Below are positions 52,531 to 61,558 of a DNA stretch of 64,000 nt, piece after piece. Source of the DNA: Deinococcus humi (GTDB lineage: Bacteria > Deinococcota > Deinococci > Deinococcales > Deinococcaceae). Position 1 is the first letter of the stretch, and the number at the start of each line of letters is the position of its first letter. The stretch covers positions 218,092 through 282,091 of the forward strand of contig NZ_JACHFL010000006.1 of NCBI RefSeq assembly GCF_014201875.1, written 5' to 3'. Position numbers and translations under genes: made by a program. The notes under the pieces are model-generated. The model searched no databases. It was given only the letters and a program-made list of their open reading frames with translations, and was not told the origin of the DNA.

Positions 52531-53243
52531 GCCGGTGGGCTGTGCCTGAGCCCAAGCCCTGGCGCCACCGTTTTTCCCTCCGCGTCATCGGCTGCGCCCT
52601 GCGGCTCTCTCACCGCTTCCCGCTCAGCCAGCGTGCCGTGCAGGAGCTGCTCCACGAGCAAGGCCCCGCAGGCCAGCCACGAGAAGAAAGCGGCAGTGGA
52701 ACATGGGGTTCGCCCCACCGATGACCGAAGCGCTGCGCCACTGAGAACCACGTTATGCTCGGTGGTCTCTGGATGAACGGTGCGTTGAGGTCGGTGGCCT
52801 GAAATATTGGCTCTGGAGAGCTGTCGATGAAGGTGGGCCGTGCTGGACATTAGGAACATCGTGATCCCAGCGCGGATGGGCCTTCTTTGTGCGGTTGATG
52901 GGGAAGATCACGTGCCAGAGGCTATCCACACCGATAAGCTGTGGAGCGATTGGGCGGCCCCATTCGAAAAAATTCCGGTGCTCTACCGTGTTGAGCATGT
53001 CCAGGTGGTTTCTGCGGCCCGCCGCAATTCTTTGATCGAACAGTCGTATCGCCCAACCAGGCAGCAGGAACGCAGCTGGCCCGGCTTCAAACGGCAGCGT
53101 CGAACGCAGGAATTCCTTGCGCTGCACGCCGGAGTCTCGAACCTCTCCTGCCATGCCCGAACCAGCTTCCCCGCTGCCCTCGGACGAAGGCACCAAACCG
53201 CAAGCATTGCTACTCCGGCCCTGCTGAGCTTAAGTGGCCAAAA
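52502..53243 (+). mobile_element. IS6-family remnant, type A
   Basis: The left end GATTCTGGCAACTTCAC lies inside the 3' end of the GGDEF gene; the right end is AGTGGCCAAAACC. The transposase starts near 52542 (PEPKPWRHRFSLRVIGCALR, then LSQRAVQELLHEQ), loses frame near 52670, and reappears as HTDKLWSDWAAPFEK, RVEHVQVVSAARRNSLIEQS and RRTQEFLALHAGVSNL. Several frameshifts and a deletion around the first catalytic Asp make it inactive. Confidence 0.82.
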
Positions 53244-53403
53244 CCAGTACAACTGTCGAAGGTAGCCAGTGCTCGACGCCAGCCGAAGCGGCACCTTCGC
53301 GGGGAGCTTTCGTGGGCACAACCTCAAGCGGCTTATCGGCAGCGTTCCGGTGAACGGCTTCAAGCCGATCCCGGGTTGAGGTCGTGCCCGTAGAGGCCGG
53401 TGC

Positions 53404-54054
53404 TTACGGTTTCCGTCTCAGCGCGATGATGTTGTCTGTGATAACGCCAATTTCCCCGTTCGGCCCCTTCGCTTCGGTCACCGCGCGCTCTGGGGAGCCG
53501 AGGAACAACAGGTCCCACTGACTCAGCTCCAGATTGATGGTGTCGAGCGCTTCCTGCGCAGTCGGAAACTGCCTGACCTGGGGGGCCCAGGAGGGAGCGG
53601 AGGCGTGCTCGACGACCAGCAGCACGCCTCCAGGCTGGACGGCCGCGGCGGCCTTGCGCAGAACCTCATCGCGCGGGAAGGCCACAGGGGATTGCAGGTA
53701 CAGCGCGTAGACGAAGGAAAACTGGCCTGTGGGGAAAGTGGCGGCCAGATCATGCTGCTGAAATGCGGTCCGTGCGGTGACGCCGGCGTTCGCGGCATGC
53801 TGGGCGGCGCGCGAGAGGGCGGTGGCGGAGATGTCCACGCCTGTGACCTGCCAGCCGCGCTGAGCGAGCCAGACAGCGCTGTTGCCTTCGCTGCACCCCA
53901 GGTCCAGCGCGGTGTCCGTCGGGAGGGTTTCGGACCACCGGGCCATGATGGCGTTGGGGCGCCCGGTCCAGGGCTTGGGCTGTGTTTGGTAGCGGGTCTC
54001 CCAGTAGGTTGCGGCTTCATTGGGGTCCGGCTGGGGTGGGGTGGAGGTAATCAT
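53404..54054 (-). CDS. SAM-dependent methyltransferase, 216 aa
   Basis: The N-terminus (AATYWETRYQTQPKPWTGRP) is that of UbiE/TehB-like methyltransferases. Motif I is ALDLGCSEGNSAVWLAQRGW, followed by VTGVDISATALSRAAQH (motif II) and FSFVYALYLQSPV. Full domain length. ATG 54054 has AGGAG ten bases upstream; the frame to 54156 is an extension without support. The substrate is unknown; TehB-like members methylate small molecules such as tellurite or thiols. No operon partner. 53244-53403 carries only a decayed frame (SGTFAGSFRGHNLKRLIGSV). Confidence 0.85.
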   Translation of the reverse strand: MITSTPPQPDPNEAATYWETRYQTQPKPWTGRPNAIMARWSETLPTDTALDLGCSEGNSAVWLAQRGWQVTGVDISATALSRAAQHAANAGVTARTAFQQHDLAATFPTGQFSFVYALYLQSPVAFPRDEVLRKAAAAVQPGGVLLVVEHASAPSWAPQVRQFPTAQEALDTINLELSQWDLLFLGSPERAVTEAKGPNGEIGVITDNIIALRRKP

Positions 54055-54164
54055 GACAGTGCTCCTGTGCGGGAAAAAGGAGAGTCGCATTGGTTTCACG
54101 CAACTTGGATTGTTGCATGACGTTGCGATGCTGTCAACGGGTGGCCGACTCAACACACTGCCCC

Positions 54165-55002
54165 CTAGATTCCCTCCCCCAGCGTCTCCATCAATTCCAG
54201 TGCATACCGCACCCCCGTCTCGAAGTCACGGCGCAAAATATCTTCATTCGGGGCATGGAGGCGCCCCCCCTCGTTGCCGATGGCCAGAGCGATCACAGGC
54301 GCACCGACGTGGTGCATGAAGGGAGACAATCGGGCCGCTGGCAGAACTGCTGGGGTGTACGATGGCATCTTTGCCATAAACCTCCCTCGCCACCTGCAGG
54401 GCAGTCTGCACGAAGGGGTCACTCAGGTCGCTGCGGGCCGGGTGCTGGTGGGTTGCCGGCTCGACGATCTCCACGTCCTCCAGGCCTTGGGCGTTCAAAT
54501 GAGCGCGCAGGAGTTCCACGATTCGCTCGGGGTGCTGATCCGGCACCAGTCGAATGTCAATCTTGACGAAACTCTCGGCAGGCAACACCGTCTTGCTGCC
54601 TGCCTCAGCGTAGCCACCGTGAAAACCATTGACGTTCAAAATGGGCATCAGATTGGTGCAGGTGTTGAACTCCTCCGGCGCTCCCAGGCGGCGCGTGACC
54701 GCGTAAGCATCGTAGAGGGACTCGCCCTGACCGGGAATGTTGGCAATAGCCTCGCGGTCGACATCGGATACGGGACGGACGTCGTGGAAGCCGGGAATGG
54801 TCACGCGCCCAGTTTCGTCGCGCAGGCTCGCTAGGGCTTTGGCCAGGCGCCACAGTGGATTGTCCACCACCGCCCCGGTGCTGCTGTGCAGGTCGCTGGC
54901 TGGCCGCCACCCGGCAGCGCAGCTATAGGCCCACCACATCCTTGACGCCCGCGTACAGGATGGGCTGGCCCTCAGCGCGTCTTCAGGCTGGTCGTACTTC
55001 AC
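54165..55002 (-). pseudogene. M20-family peptidase gene, truncated and frameshifted
   Basis: The first frame (from about 55002) contains SDLHSSTGAVVDNPLWRLAK, NVNGFHGGYAEAGSKTVLPA and FVKIDIRLVPDQHPERIVEL, the dimerisation part of M20 dipeptidases. A frameshift near 54335 moves the sequence into the frame ending HHVGAPVIALAIGNEGGRLH and APNEDILRRDFETGVRYALE. The N-terminal catalytic zinc domain is lost; only HAPNED-type C-terminal metal residues remain. Inactive. Confidence 0.85.
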
Positions 55003-55003
55003 A

Positions 55004-55019
55004 AACCGTCTGGACGGTT
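55004..55019. promoter_or_regulatory. Palindromic operator upstream of the TetR gene
   Basis: AACCGTC-TG-GACGGTT, a perfect 7-2-7 inverted repeat 14 bp before the TetR ATG, with GGTATATTTAAG between. Symmetry and position are typical of TetR autoregulatory sites. Confidence 0.75.
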
Positions 55020-55033
55020 GGTATATTTAAGCC

Positions 55034-55588
55034 ATGGCGAAACGACAACCACCCGAACTCACCCGAACCACCCTGCTCCAGGCGGCCACCCGCGTCATCC
55101 GCACGCACGGTGCCACCCTCTCGCTCGACGCCGTCGCCCGGGAAGCTGGCATCAGCAAAGGGGGGCTCCTCCATCACTACCCCACCAAAGACCACCTGCT
55201 CACCGCACTGGCGCATGCCCTGGTCGATCAGTTCCGCGATGAGCTCCGTGCAGCGCACGCCAGCGAAATCGCCACCCACGGCGACACTCCCGGCGCCTGG
55301 CTGCGTGCCTACATCCATGTGTCCTTCACGCCTGCCCAGGACACCGAACTCCTCAGCACCGCCCTTGCCCCAATCGCCACCCTCCCTGACTTGCTCCCCG
55401 ACCTACAGGCCGCACAGGCCTTCCTCATCACCGATGCCCAGGCCGATGGCCTCCCTCCAGGGCGCGCCCACGCCATCCGGCTGGCCTGCGATGGCCTCTG
55501 GACTGGACATCACCTCGGTCTCCCAGATCTGACCAATGAACAACGCGCCGCCCTGAAAGAGGAACTCCTGTCGTGGACCCGGCCCTGA
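55034..55588 (+). CDS. TetR-family regulator, 184 aa
   Basis: The N-terminal HTH is complete: TRTTLLQAATRVIRTHGATL, LDAVAREAGISKGGLLHHYP and TKDHLLTALAHALVDQF. The C-terminal ligand domain (TPAQDTELLSTALAPIATLP) is typical of QacR/TetR proteins with K-G-G-L-L-H-H-Y. Its stop lies inside the start of the MFS gene (overlap 16 bp, GTG start 55573), so the two form one operon. It most likely represses itself and the exporter until a substrate of the pump binds. Confidence 0.92.
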   Translation: MAKRQPPELTRTTLLQAATRVIRTHGATLSLDAVAREAGISKGGLLHHYPTKDHLLTALAHALVDQFRDELRAAHASEIATHGDTPGAWLRAYIHVSFTPAQDTELLSTALAPIATLPDLLPDLQAAQAFLITDAQADGLPPGRAHAIRLACDGLWTGHHLGLPDLTNEQRAALKEELLSWTRP

Positions 55589-56853
55589 GCCTCCCCACCA
55601 CCCCGGGCCTGACCGCCCAGCACCCTGATCCAGGGCCAGGCTGGCAACGCCGCTTCTGGGCGATTTTCGGCGGCCAGGCGCTGTCCTTGATCGGCAGTGC
55701 CTTGACGCAATTTGTGCTGATGTGGTGGATCACCGACACCACTGGGAGCGCCGGTGCGCTCGCCACCGCCGGTCTGGCCGCCCTGCTCCCCCAAGCGCTG
55801 CTGGGCCCACTGGGCGGCACGCTCGCCGACCGCTACAGCCGCCGCGCCCTGATGATCGGCGCCGATACCATCAGCGCCCTGTGCATGATCGTCCTCATCA
55901 CCCTGTTCCTCACCGGGCGGGTCGAGTTGTGGCACGTGTACACCATGATGTTCATTCGCAGCGCCATGCAGGCGTTCCAGGGCCCTGCCGCCGCAGCCAG
56001 CACCGCCCTGCTGGTGTCGGTCAGCTTTCTGCCCCGCGCGGCCGGGCTGAACCAGACCCTCACGGGCCTCATGACCGTCGCTGCCGCCCCCCTTGGCGCT
56101 CTGGCCATTGGCATCATGCCGCTCGGATGGGCATTGAGCATCGACGTCGCCACTGCCCTGCTCGGCATTGTGCCGCTGTTACTGTACCGCCTCCCGCAGA
56201 TCCAGTTGACCGAGGCACAGCGAACCGGGGTCTGGGCGGAATTCCGCGAAGGCGTCACTCTGGTCTGGCGCCATCCAGGACTACGCCGCCTGTACCTGCT
56301 GCTGGGCGCCATCGTTCTCGCCATCTTGCCCTCGTTCACCCTGGTTCCCCTGCTGGTCAAAACGCACTTCGGCGGGGGCGCCGGCGACGTTGCCCTCATG
56401 GAAGGCCTGACCGGCGTCGCCATGATGGTCGGCGGCCTGATCGTCACTGTTCTGGCGCCCAAACGCCAGATGCTCTGGATCCTGCTTGGCTTCGCTGCGT
56501 CCTGCCTTGCCCTCGCCCTCACCGCGCTGGCCCCAAGCGGAATGTTCCCCCTCGCCGTGGGGTGGTGGATGCTCAGTGGCCTGACCTTCATCCTCGGCAA
56601 CGCTCCCCTCACCGCGCTGCTGCAGGCCACGATCCCCAACCACCTGCAAGGCCGTGTGCTCTCGCTGCTCGCCACCGTGATGGGTCTGGCAGGCCCGGTC
56701 GGCCTTGCCCTCGCTGGGCCGCTTGGCGAGTTGCTGGGCATCCGCTGGCTGTTCGTCTTGCAGGGCCTGCTCGGTGTCGCCTTCAGTCTCGCCGGCTTCT
56801 TCTCCCCTGCCCTCCGCCAATTCGCTGCGCCCGCTCAGAAACCGCCGCAGTGA
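55573..56853 (+). CDS. MFS transporter, MFS_3-type exporter, 426 aa
   Basis: About twelve membrane segments. The loop-2 motif is GGTLADRYSRRALMIGADTI (G-x-x-x-D-R-x-x-R-R), with ALSLIGSALTQFVLMWWITD at the start and the second-half segment NHLQGRVLSLLATVMGLAGP. This pattern is that of the enterobactin-exporter/MFS_3 group. Begins at GTG 55573 inside the TetR gene, in a TetR-MFS operon. It likely exports a drug or siderophore-like compound; the substrate is unknown. Confidence 0.9.
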   Translation: MDPALSLPTTPGLTAQHPDPGPGWQRRFWAIFGGQALSLIGSALTQFVLMWWITDTTGSAGALATAGLAALLPQALLGPLGGTLADRYSRRALMIGADTISALCMIVLITLFLTGRVELWHVYTMMFIRSAMQAFQGPAAAASTALLVSVSFLPRAAGLNQTLTGLMTVAAAPLGALAIGIMPLGWALSIDVATALLGIVPLLLYRLPQIQLTEAQRTGVWAEFREGVTLVWRHPGLRRLYLLLGAIVLAILPSFTLVPLLVKTHFGGGAGDVALMEGLTGVAMMVGGLIVTVLAPKRQMLWILLGFAASCLALALTALAPSGMFPLAVGWWMLSGLTFILGNAPLTALLQATIPNHLQGRVLSLLATVMGLAGPVGLALAGPLGELLGIRWLFVLQGLLGVAFSLAGFFSPALRQFAAPAQKPPQ

Positions 56854-57198
56854 AGACTGGGCTTCCTCGCCGGTGCCTTCAATATCGTCCCTTATCTGGG
56901 GGTGATCATCGCCCTCATCCCTGCGCTCCTGCTGGCCGCTCCCCTGGGAATCGTCAAGCTCGCTCTGGTGGTCCTGGTCTTCATCGCGGCGAACCAGGTG
57001 GAGGGGCAGTTCCTCAGCCCGCTGGTGCTGGCCCGCCAAACTGATCTGCACCCAGCCACCGTGCTGCTGAGCATCTTGTCCGGCGTGGCCCTGGTAGGAG
57101 TCATGGGCGCATTGCTGGCCGTGCCGTTGATGGCGCTCGCCAAGCGCCTGATGGAGGCGTACTACTACCCCAGTCGCCTCTACCAACGCTCACCCTGA
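56854..57198 (+). pseudogene. AI-2E-family transporter, C-terminal fragment
   Basis: Straight after the MFS stop the sequence reads LGFLAGAFNIVPYLGVIIAL, then NQVEGQFLSPLVLARQTDLH and LLSILSGVALVGVMGALLAV, the last third of an AI-2E/PerM-type membrane protein. There is no start at the junction and the N-terminal two thirds are missing, so a deletion fused it to the end of the MFS gene. An internal ATG at 56902 could give a 98-residue piece of doubtful use. Confidence 0.85.
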
Positions 57199-57263
57199 TT
57201 CGAAGGTCGACGGCCTCCGTTCAAATGCGCCCATGACCCTGGCAGGTCGTCGACAGCGGACCG

Positions 57264-57351
57264 CATGGAAGCGTAAAGAGTGCGGCAGGCCGCCTGACCT
57301 TCAGGCGGCCTGCTGGAGTAATCGACCGCTGGAAGTTAAGTTGCCAGAACC
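57264..57351 (+). mobile_element. IS6-family 3' tail fragment
   Basis: The palindrome GCAGGCCGCCTGA-CCT-complement (about 57282-57310) is the stop-codon hairpin of an IS6 copy. It is followed by AAGTTAAGTTGCCAGAACC, an intact type A right end at 57351. The rest of the element is missing. Confidence 0.8.
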
Positions 57352-57429
57352 GGTGCGCCAGTGAAAGTGTTCGGCATTTCCATTCTTGATCTCTTGCGGT
57401 GCTGCGCAGCGCCGGCCTATTTTTGGTTG

Positions 57430-58218
57430 ATGACCCTTCCCCCAGTCATCTTCAGCCTCAGCGAGCGCTTGAAAGAGGTCCCTGGTGTCATCGGGATTGT
57501 GCTGGGTGGCTCCCAGGCGACAGGCACCGCCACGCCCACCTCAGACATCGATCTGGGCCTGATCTACGATGGGCACGCCCCATTTGACCTCGCCGCCCTG
57601 TCACACCTGTGTGCTGAGTTGGACGACGCTGGCAGCGCCCAGCCTTCCGCGCTTGGTGGCTGGGGGCCCTGGGTGGATGGTGGGGCCTGGCTGACCGTGC
57701 AGGGGCAGCGCGTGGACTTCATCTACCGTGACCTGCGCCGCATCGAACAAAGCGTTCAGGACGCGCTCGCAGGACGGGTGCAGCTCTTCGCGCAGGTTGG
57801 ACACCCGCATGGCATCCACGCTCACCACTACGCAGCTGAGCTGGCGAACGCCGTGTTGCTGCATGACCCTCAGGAAGCGCTGGCTGACCTGAAAAAGCGG
57901 ATCACACCCTACCCACCTGCACTGGCGGCAGCGTTGCAGACGCATTATGGCTGGCAAAAGAATTTCTGGCTGGATGGCGCAGTGAAAGGAGCATCCCGTG
58001 GCGACGTGCATTACGTCCAGGGTTGTCTGTATCAGTCGGTCATGGCCTGGGTGCAGGAACGTTGTGCGGCGGGCGGGAGATGGCTGCTGAACGAAAAGGG
58101 AGCTTTGGCGCAGGCCACAGCTCAGCCTGGAGCCCCAGCCGAACTTGAGGCGCGCGTCACGGCCGCCCTGAACGCTCAGGACATCGCTGGCCTGCGCAGG
58201 TTGTTCGAAGAGTATTGA
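57430..58218 (+). CDS. Nucleotidyltransferase-domain protein, 262 aa
   Basis: The minimal nucleotidyltransferase motif is present: VLGGSQATGTATPTSDIDLG (G-G-S ... S-D-x-D), with a later VDFIYRDLRRIEQ supplying the third acidic residue. The C-terminal helical part (PPALAAALQTHYGWQKNFWL, VQGCLYQSVMAWVQERC) resembles DUF4037-like or antibiotic-adenylyltransferase-like proteins. The start is put at ATG 57430; the frame back to 57361 begins just after an IS6 end and is probably not native. The substrate is unknown. Confidence 0.8.
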   Translation: MTLPPVIFSLSERLKEVPGVIGIVLGGSQATGTATPTSDIDLGLIYDGHAPFDLAALSHLCAELDDAGSAQPSALGGWGPWVDGGAWLTVQGQRVDFIYRDLRRIEQSVQDALAGRVQLFAQVGHPHGIHAHHYAAELANAVLLHDPQEALADLKKRITPYPPALAAALQTHYGWQKNFWLDGAVKGASRGDVHYVQGCLYQSVMAWVQERCAAGGRWLLNEKGALAQATAQPGAPAELEARVTAALNAQDIAGLRRLFEEY

Positions 58219-58334
58219 CGGTTGTGTTGCCTTAACTTGCTGCCCTCCACATCCCCGGTCCCGTATGAAGGCCATACAACCAATGGCAGCGTGTTGAATA
58301 CTTTGACCTTGCCCAACAGCTGATGGATGCAAAC
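58219..58334 (+). mobile_element. Type B IS6 left end and flanking fragment
   Basis: CGGTTGTGTTGCCTTAAC begins two bases after the nucleotidyltransferase stop and is the complement of the type B right end at 62876. It is followed by about 95 bp that match no IS6 5' sequence I can recognise, then by a type A element. Confidence 0.45.
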
Positions 58335-59138
58335 GGTTCTGGCAAGTCAAGCGCGATAGGCTGACTGCCTGTGACGGATCGTCAGCCTGACCGCCACCGC
58401 CCTCCCGCTGAGCATCATTCACTACGCCCTTTGGCTCTACCACCGCTTTTCCCTCAGCCAACGTGATGTCCAAGAAATACTGCACCAACGCGGTATTCAG
58501 GTCAGTCACGAGACGCTGCGCCAGTGGAACATCAAGTTCGCACCCCTCCTGACTGAGGAACTGCGCCACCGGGAGGGGACGCCGGGGTTCCCGGTAGTTC
58601 CTGGACGAGGTTTGCATCGAGATTGAGAGCAAGAAACGCTGGTTGTGGCGTGCTGTCGATGAGTCTGGCGCAGTGCTGGATCTTCTCCTGCAAGATCGGC
58701 GGGATACTCAGGCGGCGAGACCTTTCTCGGAAAGCTGTTAACAAATGATGACGTGCCAGACGTGATCCACACGGATAAACGCTGGAGTTACGGAGCGGCT
58801 CTTCGAGCACTTCCCGTGCTCCACAGCGTGGAGCACGTCCAAGTCATCCAAGGCGGCCCGCTGTAACAACCTGACCCTCCAGTCCCATCGGCCCACTAAG
58901 CAACAGGAGCGGAGCCAGATTGGCTTCAAGAATTCCCGTAGGGCGCAGGAATTCCTCGCCCTGCATGCCCGTGTTTCGAACCTTCAGCAGCACACCCGCA
59001 CGACCGTTCCTGCCCACCTCCGAAGATCGAATCAGAACCGTGCCCACTGGGCATGGCAGAACGCAGTTGAAGTGACCGTCTGAAGTTCAGACGGCCACTG
59101 ACCTCACTCGGTCCCTCCCAGATGAACTTGCCAGAACC
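58335..59138 (+). mobile_element. IS6-family element, type A, 804 bp, inactive transposase
   Basis: The ends are GGTTCTGGCA (58335) and TGCCAGAACC (59138), same length as the intact copy at 21381. The transposase has at least three frameshifts: after TDRQPDRHR near 58393, around the EELRHREG/WFLDEV region near 58590, and near 58715. Recognisable parts include LSIIHYALWLYHRFSLSQRD, DVPDVIHTDKRWSYGAA and SQIGFKNSRRAQEFLALHAR. The stop-codon palindrome (CCGTCTGAA-G-TTCAGACGG) is kept. Confidence 0.88.
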
Positions 59139-59297
59139 GGTTCAAGCGACCGAAGCAAGCCTAGGAGTTCCTGAAGCTGCATGCCCGAATCACCAACTTT
59201 CACTAGCACACCCGCACCACGGTTCCTGCCCCGACCAGACGACGCCACCAGAACCAGGCCTTTCAGACCTGACGTGAGGTCGCACAATCGGACGTGC
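59139..59297 (+). mobile_element. IS6-family transposase tail fragment
   Basis: The frame near 59145 reads FKRPKQA, stop, EFLKLHARITNFH and TRTTVPAPTRRRHQNQAFQT, the last 60 or so codons of another IS6 transposase. It begins exactly where the preceding type A element ends and stops where the copied 70-bp segment starts. Confidence 0.65.
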
Positions 59298-59299
59298 AA

Positions 59300-59369
59300 A
59301 AGTTCGTCTTCAGCCTATTTTAAGCGGTCTTCCTGGCGCCCTCACCCCTCAGGTGAGGGCGTTTTGCTG
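59300..59369 (+). repeat. 70-bp copy of the V4R-like gene end and its terminator
   Basis: Matches 50659-50728 at about 66 of 70 positions by eye, covering the last codons (KFVFSP), the stop TAA, and the terminator CGCCCTCACC-CCTCA-GGTGAGGGCG-TTTT (59337-59365). No other part of that gene is present. 59370-59480 carries nothing recognisable. Confidence 0.85.
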
Positions 59370-59480
59370 AGACGTTTTTTGAGGTTTCAACTCAGTGAAT
59401 GCTGGACAGCGCGACAGCCTAATGGGCACCCTACCAAGCAAAGCCATTGATAGGGAAACAGGCGGGCTGTTAGGCTGGGG

Positions 59481-60283
59481 GGTTCTGGCAACTTAATGCC
59501 GATAGGCTGGTGAGTCGTGAGTGACCGGAAGCCCCTGCGGCCACCGTTTTCTCCTCAGCGTCATCGAGTACGCCCTGTGGCTCTACCATCGCTTCCCGCT
59601 CAGTCAACGTGCCGTTCAGGAACTGCTCCACGAGCGCGGGATCCACGTCAGCCATGAGACCCTCAGGCCATGGAACATCAAGTTCGCTCCGCTGCTGACC
59701 GAGGAACTGCGTCACCGGGAACCCCGGCGGGGTTCCCGGTGGCATCTGGACGAGGTGCACGTGAAGGTCGGAGGGGTCACGCACTGGTTATGGCGGGCCG
59801 TGGACGAGTACGGAAGCGTGCTCGATATTCTCCTGCAGGAACACCGCGATACCGAAGCGGCCATATCCTTTTTCACGCACCTGCTGAGGGAACATAACGT
59901 GCCAGAGGTTATTCAGACTGATAAGCTCTGGAGCTACGGGGCCGCGATACGGGAACTCCCTGTGCTCCACACAGTGGAGCACATCCAAGTCATTTCCACC
60001 GCCCGCTGTAATAACCTTGTGGAGCAGTCGCATCGACCAACACGGCAGCAGGAACGCGCTCAGCTCGGCTTCAAACGAAGACCGCGAACGCAGGAATTCC
60101 TCGCCCTACACGCTCGAACCTCGAACCTTCACCGCCAGACCCGAACGGCCACCCCTGCGCCCCTCAGACGAACCAACCAGACCGCAGCTCTGCGCCTCTG
60201 GCGAGAGGCGATGCAGCAGGCAGCTTGAGCATCAAGCTGCCTCTGCGCAACTCCGGCCCCGTTGAGGTTGAGTTGCCAGAACC
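59481..60283 (+). mobile_element. IS6-family element, type A, 803 bp, intact transposase
   Basis: The ends are GGTTCTGGCAACTTAA (59481) and GAGTTGCCAGAACC (60283). One open transposase. Flanks TAGGCTGGGG and ATCTCAAG are not a duplication. The stop-codon palindrome is AGGCAGCTTGA-GCA-TCAAGCTGCCT, different in sequence from other copies but equally self-complementary. Confidence 0.9.
59521..60228 (+). CDS. IS6-family transposase, 235 aa
   Basis: An open frame from GTG 59521: LSQRAVQELLHERGIHVSHE, catalytic Asp in WHLDEVHVKVGG, second Asp in QTDKLWSYGAA, Glu in NNLVEQSHRPTRQQE, then GFKRRPRTQEFLALHAR. The first nine residues (TGSPCGHRF) are unusual. An alternative GTG four bases upstream gives the normal SDRKPLR start but in another frame, so a small early frameshift may have occurred. 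All catalytic residues are kept; activity is possible. Confidence 0.87.
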   Translation: MTGSPCGHRFLLSVIEYALWLYHRFPLSQRAVQELLHERGIHVSHETLRPWNIKFAPLLTEELRHREPRRGSRWHLDEVHVKVGGVTHWLWRAVDEYGSVLDILLQEHRDTEAAISFFTHLLREHNVPEVIQTDKLWSYGAAIRELPVLHTVEHIQVISTARCNNLVEQSHRPTRQQERAQLGFKRRPRTQEFLALHARTSNLHRQTRTATPAPLRRTNQTAALRLWREAMQQAA

Positions 60284-60562
60284 ATCTCAAGCCTGTACCC
60301 GACAGGTAACTTGGTGGGAGCGGCTCAACGTGTTCGTCCTGTCGCCATCAGTCCAGACCGAGAAACGGGAGAACCTCATGATCTGACTGTTCTCACGGCC
60401 CGAGGAGCGTTTCTCCCTGCAAGCCGCAGAACAAAAATGATGGTGCCGACGGCGATCAGGTTCTCGATTAAAGGTTAATCCCCGCACCGGCCGCGCCCCC
60501 GGATAATATTTCCAGGCGGCTTAGTCTGCCAGACCGGGCTGCTCCAGGATCACGCTCATGAG
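60284..60562. other. No confident gene
   Basis: Only short frames. Just after the phosphotransferase stop on the minus strand a 12-codon ORF (MSVILEQPGLAD) overlaps the end region, probably a truncated downstream gene of that operon. Confidence 0.4.
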
Positions 60563-61558
60563 CTATTGCCCATTCTCCCACGCCTCGGCTACCCACCGCA
60601 GCGTCTCCCACAGGCTACGGTCGCTTCTGCCCCTCCGCTGGGCCTGTCGCCAGACAGTCAGCACATTCAGAGCCAAGCCCACACGCTCCTCAACGGCAAG
60701 TTGAGCAGGTGTGAGCCTCTCCCCATGGGCAGCCAGCTCTGCTCGGTATGCTTCGCGCAGACCAGGGCCGAGGCGCGCACGATCAGGCGCTGAAAGGCGC
60801 ACATACAGCAGGTGAGCGAGGTCTTCTCCGAGGGGAGCCGCATGAACCTGACCATAATCAATCAGGATGGGTGCCCCACCGTTGACCGGCCATAACACCT
60901 GCCCCACGTGAATATCGCCGTGCGCCAGGGTCACCCCCCGCGTCGTGCCCAGCAGCGTGGGCAGCGAGCGGACGACCTCCCGCACGGTCTGCGCTTGCGC
61001 CGGAAACCGGCTGGAAGCAGGCGAGGCGAGGACCCGCTGTGCTCGGCAGAGGGTCCGCGCCTCGTCCCAACTCCACTCACCCACGAGTTCCGGTCGGTTC
61101 AGCCAGAACGCGTGATGTCGGGCAAGCAGGTGCGCTATATCAAGCAGGGCAGCGTCCCGCTCTGCTGCTGTCTTGAAAGCGCCCCAACCGGTTGTCTCAT
61201 CCGTCAGGTCACGCATCAGCAGATGAGCGCGGGAATGAGCCGGATCGAGGGTGGCGTGCAGCAGTGGCGCGTGCGGCACCGGTGAAAGCGGCGCGAGGTC
61301 CCGCAGATAGGCGGCCTCGCGGGCGAGGCGGCGAAAAGCACGTTGATCCCGCCACCCGGCGGGAAGATACTTCAGAAAGAGAGGGCCACGTGGGGTCGCG
61401 TAGCGGGCAAAAGCCGCGCCCTCTGCCACCCACGCCTCCAATCGTCGGCGCGAGCCGGGAAAGGCCGCCTGGAGGTCATGCGGCCAGACCCAGGATGAAC
61501 GGGCCGGACCATGCCCGGACAGCGCGTCTCGCCAGTCGGCCAGCAGCGTCCACCTCAA
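60563..61558 (-). CDS. Aminoglycoside-phosphotransferase-like (APH/choline kinase fold) protein, 331 aa
   Basis: The C-lobe has the catalytic loop GVTLAHGDIHVGQVLWPVNG, where the usual H-G-D-x-x-x-x-N has Gln in place of Asn. The metal-binding D follows in LIDYGQVHAAPLGEDLAHLL (D-x-G). The N-lobe has RGPLFLKYLPAGWRDQRAFR with the ATP-contacting Lys. A small-molecule kinase of unknown substrate is likely; Gln for Asn may alter metal use. The start is taken as TTG 61558, whose TTGA overlaps the stop of the upstream 62-aa gene. The longer frame to 61921 reads through that gene and an IS end. Confidence 0.78.
   Translation of the reverse strand: MRWTLLADWRDALSGHGPARSSWVWPHDLQAAFPGSRRRLEAWVAEGAAFARYATPRGPLFLKYLPAGWRDQRAFRRLAREAAYLRDLAPLSPVPHAPLLHATLDPAHSRAHLLMRDLTDETTGWGAFKTAAERDAALLDIAHLLARHHAFWLNRPELVGEWSWDEARTLCRAQRVLASPASSRFPAQAQTVREVVRSLPTLLGTTRGVTLAHGDIHVGQVLWPVNGGAPILIDYGQVHAAPLGEDLAHLLYVRLSAPDRARLGPGLREAYRAELAAHGERLTPAQLAVEERVGLALNVLTVWRQAQRRGRSDRSLWETLRWVAEAWENGQ

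Noticed and set aside
55722..57044. 440-codon open frame in a second plus-strand frame
   Set aside because: It overlaps the MFS gene and AI-2E fragment, is Arg/Pro/His-rich, and results from high GC codon bias.
56281..57186. 301-codon minus-strand frame rich in Gln/Glu/His
   Set aside because: Antisense shadow of the MFS gene and AI-2E fragment.
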